From contig CAMYIE010000010.1 in assembly GCA_947258405.1 (NCBI GenBank), positions 70,453 through 124,859 of the forward strand: a DNA stretch of 54,407 bases. The letters run 5' to 3'. The notes beneath the pieces are model-generated. The model saw only the letters and a program-made list of their open reading frames with translations, searched no databases and had not been told where the DNA came from. The translations under genes were made by a program, and so were the position numbers. The DNA comes from an uncultured Eudoraea sp. (GTDB lineage Bacteria; Bacteroidota; Bacteroidia; Flavobacteriales; Flavobacteriaceae). Every line of letters begins with the position of its first letter. Position 1 is the stretch's first letter. Positions 46,030 through 53,220 of the stretch are shown in pieces.

Positions 46030-46950
46030 TTAATATTGGATCACCATGTTACGGTAGGGCTTAATCTGATCAAATTCCATGGGCACACCTTCTAACACAG
46101 AATCTCCTTTGATACGGGCGGCCTGGAGGTGAAGATGAGGCTCCTGAGAAAATCCAGAATTACCAACTGATGCAAGTAAAGTGCCCGTAACAATATTGTC
46201 GCCTAATTTCACCTTCAAGCTATTTTGTTTAAGATGAACAAGGGAAACCACAGTACCCTGACAATCCAATACTATAAAATTCCCCTGTCCATCGGCTGGG
46301 GTAACCTTCATACTGGAACCCAGATTGTCGGCTACACCATCTTTAATTTCGATGACCTTGCCGTTACAAGGTGCATATACTGGTTCCCCGAAGATATGAT
46401 GGTATTCGTTTCTAGTTGATCCTAGTCCATGGCTCACTTTTGAATACTTGCCTAATTTATTGATATCAAGCGCATAGAGTTGGGTACGGGAGCCTCTGCC
46501 ATAATGATTGTTTAATACCCCATTGGAGCCTCCTGAGGCTATATAGTATTTTCCTTCCCGAAGTGGAAACGCGAGTGTTATCGCATCGTTTTCATATATC
46601 CTGCCCTGGTAGGACTGTAATATCAGATAAGAGAATTGTATTCCAACTAAGAGCATCAGACTACTATTGATATGACTGAGCCAGGTTTTTGAAAATGCTT
46701 TTTTAGCTGCGAGAAACCCTTTAAATCCTTTCCATAATCCATAGAGAATAATCAATACGATGAAATATTTCAATTCATTGAAAGCTGCTATTGGCCATTG
46801 CCCCCAAAGAAATAGAAACCAAACTATCGAAATCCCGGAGAAGAACAGCCTGAATATACTGAATCGGGAACGGGGTCTTAAAAAAATAAAAGCCACAAGA
46901 ATTAATACTGGCAATCCCCAGTGAATAAAATAAAACAATAGAAGCTCCAT
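46030..46950 (-). CDS. Membrane-anchored M23 (LytM) peptidase-like protein
   Basis: The 306-residue protein has about four membrane spans in its first 120 residues and then a LytM/M23 domain. HHIFGEPVYAPCNGKVIEIK, VSLVHLKQNSLKVKLGDNI and GFSQEPHLHLQ are M23 landmarks, the last with the catalytic H-x-H. The earlier zinc ligand pair is present as YALDINKLG, in which the Asp is kept but the usual His four residues before it is not obvious. M23 enzymes cut peptidoglycan cross-links; inactive relatives regulate them. A 10-bp inverted repeat lies 43 nt upstream. The function in cell-wall turnover is inferred. Confidence 0.82.
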   Translation of the reverse strand: MELLLFYFIHWGLPVLILVAFIFLRPRSRFSIFRLFFSGISIVWFLFLWGQWPIAAFNELKYFIVLIILYGLWKGFKGFLAAKKAFSKTWLSHINSSLMLLVGIQFSYLILQSYQGRIYENDAITLAFPLREGKYYIASGGSNGVLNNHYGRGSRTQLYALDINKLGKYSKVSHGLGSTRNEYHHIFGEPVYAPCNGKVIEIKDGVADNLGSSMKVTPADGQGNFIVLDCQGTVVSLVHLKQNSLKVKLGDNIVTGTLLASVGNSGFSQEPHLHLQAARIKGDSVLEGVPMEFDQIKPYRNMVIQY

Positions 46951-46992
46951 CGCTAAATATTCTTTCTATAAAGAGTGTCAAATGGAGTCCTT

Positions 46993-47023
46993 GTTACAGG
47001 CAGCTACGGTAATTGCCTGTAAC
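46993..47023. repeat. Perfect 10-bp inverted repeat between the M28 and M23 genes
   Basis: GTTACAGGCA and its exact complement TGCCTGTAAC are separated by 11 nt. On the minus strand the hairpin lies 32 nt after the M28 peptidase stop and 43 nt before the M23 gene start. No T-run follows on either strand, so it is not a classic intrinsic terminator. It may be an operator, an RNA-processing hairpin or a weak terminator. Confidence 0.55.
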
Positions 47024-47055
47024 TAAAAGAATAATGATGGTCCTTCGGCTACGAA

Positions 47056-48444
47056 TCAGCCCTTTGAATTGATCGCTATACCGTATTTGTCGAAAAGATA
47101 AAGCAAGCTCGACATGGCAGCAGCTCCCAATTCAAGTTCTCTTTTGTTGATATGTTCAAAAGTATCATTTTCAGCATGGTGATGATCGAAGTACCTCTGA
47201 CTATCGGGCCTAAGTCCTGCCAAAACTATATTCTCGCCTTTCAGGGGACCGATGTCTGCACCACTGCCACCTGTTGTGAAGTTATGTACGAGAAACGGTT
47301 CGAAAAGAGGTTTCCAGGATAATACCCTATCGAGATTGGCTTCAGAGCAATCGAAAGAAAAACCAAGTGGTGTAAAGCCTCCGGCATCGCTCTCGAGCGC
47401 AAAAATGTGATTTTCGCCTTTGCTTTTTACCTCCTTAGCATATTGTTTAGCACCTGCCAGACCTATTTCCTCACTCATAAACAATACAACCCTTATGGTT
47501 CGTTGCGGGCTGTAGCCTGTGGCGAGAAGTAATCTCAATGCCTCTATACTCTGCATACAGCCAGCACCATCATCGTGAGCTCCATCGCCTAAATCCCAGG
47601 AATCTAAATGGCCCCCAACCAATAAGATTTCATCCGGATAAGTACTACCACGAATCTCCCCAATAACGTTGTGGGATTCTACATCGGAAAGTCGTTTGCA
47701 ACTCTGCTTGAAGTAAAACCTGATATTGGGATCCAGCTTTAGAGTCGTACTGAGCAATTCGGCCCCGTTTGTACTGATGGCCGCTGCCGGAATTCTTTGC
47801 TCAAATGGCAGGTCGCCATAAGTCATAGAACCTGTATGCGGTAAATCATCGAGTCGCAAAGTCAGTGATCTAACAATAATGCCCACCGCTCCGTATTGAG
47901 AAGCTTCCATTGCACCTTTGTAACGCTGATCTACAGCTCCGGAATAGGCTTCGAAAGTATTGATAGGACCAGGCTGCATGGGCCTGTTATAAAACACTAT
48001 TTTACCGGCAATGCCATCCCTTCCGAGGGATGCTAATTCTTCAATTGTTTTAACTTCTACCACGGGTGCCTTGATCCCACCGGTTGGTGTGGCTATCGAA
48101 CCTCCAAGTGCTGTAATAGGAACATTATTGGTGATGCCGGGTTTACTCTCAATGTAGGCAAATTCTGGGGTACCCCTTACCCACTTTGGAACCATCACTG
48201 GCTGTAACCATACCTTATCGAACCCAAGTGAATCCATCTGGTTTTTGGTATATTTCACCGCTTGTTCTGCCTGTACGCTTCCTGAGAGCCTGCCACCTAT
48301 TCTGTTAGACAGGTAATTGAGCCAATCATAAGACTTGCCGGCAATAAGTGATTCGTTAAAAATGGCCTCAATTTGTTGTTGGTCTTCAGTTTGGGACCAA
48401 CAGCAGGCCGTCCACAGCAATAATCCTAGCACCCAATATCTCAT
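47056..48444 (-). CDS. Exported M28-family zinc peptidase
   Basis: The 462-residue protein has a signal peptide (about 1-17, LLLWTACCWSQ), a protease-associated domain inserted near residues 130-240 and an M28 catalytic core. Metal ligands fit GGHLDSWDLGDGAHDDGAG (His, bridging Asp), MSEEIGLAG (catalytic Glu plus ligand Glu), LESDAGG (Asp) and FDHHHAENDTFE (His). The design resembles carboxypeptidase Q/plasma glutamate carboxypeptidase, which cleaves dipeptides or C-terminal residues. It should act in the periplasm. Its ATG overlaps the PPK2 stop codon by 4 bp, so the two are translationally coupled. Confidence 0.92.
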   Translation of the reverse strand: MRYWVLGLLLWTACCWSQTEDQQQIEAIFNESLIAGKSYDWLNYLSNRIGGRLSGSVQAEQAVKYTKNQMDSLGFDKVWLQPVMVPKWVRGTPEFAYIESKPGITNNVPITALGGSIATPTGGIKAPVVEVKTIEELASLGRDGIAGKIVFYNRPMQPGPINTFEAYSGAVDQRYKGAMEASQYGAVGIIVRSLTLRLDDLPHTGSMTYGDLPFEQRIPAAAISTNGAELLSTTLKLDPNIRFYFKQSCKRLSDVESHNVIGEIRGSTYPDEILLVGGHLDSWDLGDGAHDDGAGCMQSIEALRLLLATGYSPQRTIRVVLFMSEEIGLAGAKQYAKEVKSKGENHIFALESDAGGFTPLGFSFDCSEANLDRVLSWKPLFEPFLVHNFTTGGSGADIGPLKGENIVLAGLRPDSQRYFDHHHAENDTFEHINKRELELGAAAMSSLLYLFDKYGIAINSKG

Positions 48445-49325
48445 TCCTTTTCGCTTTCCAATTGTTTTTTGTAGAGCTCAATATTAGCTCTTATTTCCTC
48501 ATCGAGTTCCGGTTCCCGGATATCTTTATACTTTTTTAACGTTTTAAGTAAAACAGTTGCCACGATAACCCTTGCCACCCTTTTGTTGTCGGCCGGGATG
48601 ACAAACCATGGAGCATGAGGCTTTGAAGTTTTTTGTATGGCTTCTTGGTAACAATCCATGTATTTGTTCCACAATTTTCGTTCGCTCAGGTCGCCTGCAG
48701 AAAATTTCCAATTTTTTTCTTCAAGACGCAGCCTTCTCAGAAGTCTGAATCGCTGCTCTTCTTTGGACATATGGAGATAAAACTTAAAGATGATAGTCCC
48801 GTTATCCGCAAGATGCTTTTCAAAATTATTGATCTGTTCATACCTTTTTCTCCAAAATTCATCATCGATATCCGCAACACTATCAATACCCGGTATATTT
48901 TCTCCCAGAATATAAGACGGATGCACTTTTGTCACCAGCACATTCTCGTAATGGGTCCGATTAAACACACCGAATTTACCCTTGGCCGGCAACGCGATAT
49001 AATGTCGCCAAATATAATCATGGTCGCGTTCCAATTCTGTAGGTACTTTAAAACTATGTACTTCTACACCTCTAACGTTGCAGTCCTTAAAGACCTCGCG
49101 GATCAGACTGTCCTTTCCCGCAGTATCCATACCCTGTAAACAAATCAATACCGCGTATTTTCCATGTGCATACATGGTATTTTGAAATTTGCCAAGGTCT
49201 TCCCTGATTTCCTCTAATCGATCCTTCAATTTTTTATCAGAAACCAGGTAGTCTTCTTTGGTATCCCTTTCTGAAAGGAGAAAGGAAGGATCAGCCAGGT
49301 ATTTGTCTATATCTACTTTTTTCAT
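48441..49325 (-). CDS. Polyphosphate kinase 2 family protein
   Basis: The 294-residue PPK2 enzyme moves phosphate between polyphosphate and nucleotides. The Walker A-like QGMDTAGKDS is at about 64-73, FNRTHYENVLVTKVHPSYI follows the lid region, and FYLHMSKEEQRFRLLRRL lies near residue 175. The length fits class I or III PPK2, which phosphorylate NDPs or NMPs with polyphosphate. The class cannot be fixed from motifs alone. It starts an operon with the M28 peptidase (4-bp overlap). The gap of 189 bp to the divergent gene must contain its promoter; I see no exact TAnnTTTG there on this strand. Confidence 0.92.
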   Translation of the reverse strand: MKKVDIDKYLADPSFLLSERDTKEDYLVSDKKLKDRLEEIREDLGKFQNTMYAHGKYAVLICLQGMDTAGKDSLIREVFKDCNVRGVEVHSFKVPTELERDHDYIWRHYIALPAKGKFGVFNRTHYENVLVTKVHPSYILGENIPGIDSVADIDDEFWRKRYEQINNFEKHLADNGTIIFKFYLHMSKEEQRFRLLRRLRLEEKNWKFSAGDLSERKLWNKYMDCYQEAIQKTSKPHAPWFVIPADNKRVARVIVATVLLKTLKKYKDIREPELDEEIRANIELYKKQLESEKE

Positions 49326-49514
49326 TAATACTGCTCGTTAAAATGCATTTTTCGCCTTGGAATTAGCCGAAAAATAGGCGTTTCGTCTAAGAAATACAAC
49401 CGAACATCCCAAATTCCCCCATTGTTGGTTCATTGGACGAAAAAAACATAAAATACCCTTCTGCCATCCGTATCTTTACAACTCCCAAAACTTACTGTTT
49501 CAATAGTTTATGCT

Positions 49515-50213
49515 ATGAAATCTCTTACGACCTTTCTTATTATTTTCACTTTTTCGACTGTATTATCCGCATCGGATAATGCATGCGATTATGCAGGGTC
49601 CAATATTGATTTCATCAAATCCCAGACCGAGAGAGCCCTTGCTGCCGAGAACCTCAACCAAACCCGGTATTTTGCCTATAAGGCACTTAACGCCATTGAA
49701 AAATCAAAACAACAACTTGAGGAATGCGGATGTGAGTATGCATTTAAGAATATACTTGAAGGATTGGATAATCTTAAAAAAGCTACCCGGGTAAATAGTT
49801 TAGCCAGTACACGGATCCTATTGAACCGGGCGTTGGAAAACACCATTGGAAGTCTCGAAGCTCTTGAACAACACGATGAGCTCCACAGGAGCAGATATGC
49901 CAGCGATGTACTTGCGATGAACACCAAAGAATCGAACAATCAAAGGCTAAATGCCATACAACCTGTAGGACCGGCACTGGAAAAGAAAATTGATCAGTTC
50001 CTTGAGGACTACAGAATCTCATTAAACAAGGTGGTTCAATCGGTAAACTGCAGGGAGGCCTATGCATATGCGCGTAAAGTATATGAACATTGCGAAGATC
50101 AGTTGTTGAATGCCAAACTCACAGAAGCCAAGAAATATTACAATCTGAAAACCAAGGAGATAACTGCAGAGGCCCTCAAGGAATTAGAACCTTGCAGAGA
50201 GGTGCGTAACTGA
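49515..50213 (+). CDS. Exported cysteine-containing helical protein, unknown function
   Basis: I do not recognise a family for this 232-residue protein. A signal peptide (MKSLTTFLIIFTFSTVLSAS) is clear, and the mature part is almost wholly helical with a repeat of about 60 residues (SQTERALAAENLNQTRYFAY, later YAYARKVYEHCEDQLLNAK). It contains several cysteines (NACDYAG, EECGCEY, VNCREA, EHCEDQ, EPCREV), so disulfides are likely in the periplasm. A TATCTTTA box about 35 nt upstream resembles a -7 element. It converges on the response-regulator gene with only 3 bp between stop codons. No terminator hairpin separates them. Confidence 0.7.
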   Translation: MKSLTTFLIIFTFSTVLSASDNACDYAGSNIDFIKSQTERALAAENLNQTRYFAYKALNAIEKSKQQLEECGCEYAFKNILEGLDNLKKATRVNSLASTRILLNRALENTIGSLEALEQHDELHRSRYASDVLAMNTKESNNQRLNAIQPVGPALEKKIDQFLEDYRISLNKVVQSVNCREAYAYARKVYEHCEDQLLNAKLTEAKKYYNLKTKEITAEALKELEPCREVRN

Positions 50214-50216
50214 TCA

Positions 50217-51380
50217 TTATTTGCTCGCGAAGAGTTTTACATCGGCTTCAGACACTTCTGTACCTCCTAAAATAATAAGTCTCTCCACCACATTTCTCAA
50301 TTCACGGATATTACCAGTCCAGTCATAACTTTTTAACAACTCTACAGCTTTTTTAGTGAAATTTTTAGGAGCAATGCCTTGTTCGCCCGCAATTTTGGAA
50401 ACGAAGTATTCAATTAGAATTGGGATATCATCCCTGCGTTCATTAAGCGCCGGAACCTGGATCAGTATAACCGCCAACCTGTGGTAAAGATCTTCTCTGA
50501 ACTTTCCTTCGGAAATTTCTTTTTGCAAATCTTTATTGGTAGCGGCTATAACGCGAACATCTACTTTTATATCCTTATCCGATCCTACTCTAGAAATTTT
50601 GTTTTCCTGCAAGGCCCGTAGCACTTTGGCCTGGGCTGAAAGGCTCATATCGCCAATCTCATCGAGAAAAATAGTACCATGGTTGGCCGCTTCAAATTTA
50701 CCCGCTCTGTCCTTTACAGCGGAGGTAAAAGCTCCTTTGACATGTCCAAAGAGCTCGCTTTCGATCAATTCGGAGGGTATAGCCGCACAGTTTACTTCAA
50801 CAAAAGGACCTTTACTCCTGCTGCTTTTTTCATGAAGCCAATGGGCGACCAACTCTTTTCCAGTCCCGTTGGAACCAGTGATCAAGACCCTGGCATCGGT
50901 GGGGGCTACTTTTTCGATGATATCTTTTATCTTATTAATCTCAGAACTTTCGCCGACCATCTCATAGTTCTTGCTAACCTTCTTTTTGAGTATTTTGTTT
51001 TCGACGATCAATTCTTTTTTATCGAGGGCATTCCTCACAGTGGTGAGCAGACGGTTAAGGTCTGGTGGTTTGGAAATATAATCAAAGGCACCTAAACGCA
51101 TGGTATTGACTGCGGTGTCAAGATCACCATGTCCGGATATCATTATAAAAGGAATCTCAGGCTTAATTCTCTTTGCCTCTTGCAATACCTCCACGCCGTC
51201 CATTTTTGGCATTTTGATATCACATAAGGCCAGGTCATAATCACTTTTCTTAATCATACCAATTCCAGAGGCTCCATCTGCTGCCTCTTCCACCTGGTAT
51301 TGATCGCTCTCTTCCGAGAGTATTTTAACCAATACCCGCCTGATGGCTGCTTCATCTTCTATGACTAATATTTTTGACAT
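50217..51380 (-). CDS. Sigma-54-type response regulator lacking its HTH domain
   Basis: The 387-residue protein has a receiver domain (about 1-120; phospho-acceptor Asp54 in LALCDIKMPKMDG) and an NtrC-type AAA+ domain. Walker A is GSNGTGKE near 169-176, Walker B GTIFLDEIGDM near 235, and the Arg finger region is GKFREDLYHRL. The sigma-54 contact loop reads GAFTSA (216-221) instead of the usual GAFTGA. The protein ends at RNVVERLIILGGTEVSEADV plus a few residues, with no Fis-type helix-turn-helix. It could act from solution or pair with another protein, as FlgR of Helicobacter does. No kinase gene is adjacent. It is the last gene of a four-gene operon. Confidence 0.9.
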   Translation of the reverse strand: MSKILVIEDEAAIRRVLVKILSEESDQYQVEEAADGASGIGMIKKSDYDLALCDIKMPKMDGVEVLQEAKRIKPEIPFIMISGHGDLDTAVNTMRLGAFDYISKPPDLNRLLTTVRNALDKKELIVENKILKKKVSKNYEMVGESSEINKIKDIIEKVAPTDARVLITGSNGTGKELVAHWLHEKSSRSKGPFVEVNCAAIPSELIESELFGHVKGAFTSAVKDRAGKFEAANHGTIFLDEIGDMSLSAQAKVLRALQENKISRVGSDKDIKVDVRVIAATNKDLQKEISEGKFREDLYHRLAVILIQVPALNERRDDIPILIEYFVSKIAGEQGIAPKNFTKKAVELLKSYDWTGNIRELRNVVERLIILGGTEVSEADVKLFASK

Positions 51381-51390
51381 ATATGTTGTT

Positions 51391-52263
51391 TTAGAAAATC
51401 GAAATTTTAAATCCGGCTTTGAAATAAAAACCCGGGTTGTCGCTAATCACAAAAACTTTCTTTCTCTTATCGTCCCTTAAAATACTACTTCCTCTCAGGG
51501 TATATCCGCCCCAGCCATAAAAGGAGATCACTCTGCTAATATTGTATTGATAGCCCAGCGCCCCAACAACTGCGGAAAGGGATAATGAAGACCCGAAATT
51601 ATCATCAGGTAATAAAATGTCGTTTTGCACATTCACAAAATAACCGTCCAAAAACAATGCCGAAATAAAGCTGTGCTTTTCTGATAGGTGATATCGCAGA
51701 TTCAATTTTGGAATTCCCAGGACATAGGACCATTTCAAATGAAACCTTTTATAATAATTGATCAGGGGTAACGGTACTGGCAAACCTGTGGTGCTGTTAT
51801 AGGTTAGTCCTAATACCAATCTAAAAGGCTTATCGATGTCTTTGCGCTCCTTCCATAGGGTGGCGGTGACATTAAGCAGGAAATCACCCCCTTCTATTCC
51901 ATTGGTAAAATTGGAAGCAAGCCGTGGAGTAACAATGCCGATAAATCGCCATCGGGGATTGATCTTAAAAATATATCCAACATTTACATCCACCACGTGC
52001 AGCCTATCGAGCTCACTATCATCGAAAGGAAGATCTGAGTTCCTTTGAATATCGATCATATTGTATTCGGAACCCAGTATCAAATAACGATCCGATCCAA
52101 CATTAATCGGGGCATTGAAAAGTATCCTGTATCGATCTAGTTTGTTATCACCATCACCGTCGGGAAGGGTGGTGTATTCAATCCTGAGTATATCTGTGCT
52201 CTGGGCATTAGCCCATGAGGTTAGCAAGAATAGAATGCAGCAAGTTAATATACCTTTAGGCAT
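51391..52263 (-). CDS. Outer-membrane beta-barrel-like protein (DUF6268-type)
   Basis: The 290-residue protein has a signal peptide (about 1-20, ending WANAQ) and then alternating hydrophobic and polar beta-strands with aromatic girdles: DRYLILGSEYNMIDI, RWRFIGIVTPRLASNF and FYGWGGYTLRG. It ends GFYFKAGFKISIF, whose final Phe is typical of outer-membrane barrels. It resembles the DUF6268 group of Bacteroidota porin-like proteins. Its role is unknown. It lies 3 nt after the MscS gene and 10 nt before the response regulator, so it shares their transcript. Confidence 0.75.
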   Translation of the reverse strand: MPKGILTCCILFLLTSWANAQSTDILRIEYTTLPDGDGDNKLDRYRILFNAPINVGSDRYLILGSEYNMIDIQRNSDLPFDDSELDRLHVVDVNVGYIFKINPRWRFIGIVTPRLASNFTNGIEGGDFLLNVTATLWKERKDIDKPFRLVLGLTYNSTTGLPVPLPLINYYKRFHLKWSYVLGIPKLNLRYHLSEKHSFISALFLDGYFVNVQNDILLPDDNFGSSLSLSAVVGALGYQYNISRVISFYGWGGYTLRGSSILRDDKRKKVFVISDNPGFYFKAGFKISIF

Positions 52264-52266
52264 GGA

Positions 52267-53220
52267 TTAATCTGTTGATTTCGATTTCGGATCCACCGCT
52301 TCAACCATACGCGACAGCCCTTTGCGGGAAAGGTGAACATCGCGTTGCGGGAACGGTATAGTAATCCCGTTTTTCCTGAACCGGGCGTCAATGGCATAGC
52401 GAATACGACTTTTTATTTTAAGGGCATGGAAGCTGTCTGTGGTAAAAAAGTGGACCGAAAATAGCAAAGCAGAATCACCAAAATCATCAAAAAGCACAAA
52501 TGGCTCAGGACTTTTAGCAACTTTTGATTCCTCCTTGGTACATTCAAGCAGTATTTCAGTTACCAGATTTACATCGCTACCATAGGCTACACCAACAGCA
52601 ACAAACTCTCTGGTGGTCTTATGATTCTGGGTATGGTTAAATACGATATCCCTTATAAAACGGTGATTTGGCACAATGATGATCTTATCATCTCTGGTAA
52701 GAGCCCTAGTACTGCGCAATTCTATTTCGATGACTTTCCCAACCTTCCCGTCTAACTCGATGATGTCACCGACGCGTAAAGACTTATCGAGAATGATATA
52801 GATACCGCCAATAATGTCCTGAAACAAATCCTGTAAGGCGAGTCCGAGTCCCACAAATAGTACTGCAGAAGCCGTAATTAGAAGAGTGATATCGATACCT
52901 GCCGCACTCATAGTCAGCAAAACCACGGCCACATATATAAAATATCTGATGAACCTGAATACGCTAATGAATTTTAGTTTGTCATCACCTACCAGGTTAC
53001 GGGTTAGAAAATGCCTTAACCATTTGAGAAGAAGATTGGCTAGAAGAAAAGAAAGGACCAGGGCCAGTAGCAGGCCTATAGTTATATGGATCGATTTATC
53101 CCCAGTACCTATATGAAGACCTTGGTTCAAAAAGGTTTTTATGGATTCCCATATATCCTCTTTGAGTACTTCTTTTATCATACCGTCTTCCTGGATTATC
53201 ATTCCTAGTACTTTAACCAT
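52267..53220 (-). CDS. MscS-family mechanosensitive ion channel
   Basis: The 317-residue channel protein has three membrane spans at about 40-170. The third span and pore helix include ASAVLFVGLGLALQDLFQDIIGG, the MscS signature region. The cytoplasmic beta domain begins at GDIIELDGKVGKVIEIELRS and the C-terminal domain at VAVGVAYGSDVNLV. Such channels open under membrane tension on osmotic downshock. If ATG 53220 is used, it overlaps the upstream permease gene by 16 bp; ATG 53202 at codon 7 would leave a 2-bp gap. It sits between the ABC permease and the barrel gene. Confidence 0.92.
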   Translation of the reverse strand: MVKVLGMIIQEDGMIKEVLKEDIWESIKTFLNQGLHIGTGDKSIHITIGLLLALVLSFLLANLLLKWLRHFLTRNLVGDDKLKFISVFRFIRYFIYVAVVLLTMSAAGIDITLLITASAVLFVGLGLALQDLFQDIIGGIYIILDKSLRVGDIIELDGKVGKVIEIELRSTRALTRDDKIIIVPNHRFIRDIVFNHTQNHKTTREFVAVGVAYGSDVNLVTEILLECTKEESKVAKSPEPFVLFDDFGDSALLFSVHFFTTDSFHALKIKSRIRYAIDARFRKNGITIPFPQRDVHLSRKGLSRMVEAVDPKSKSTD

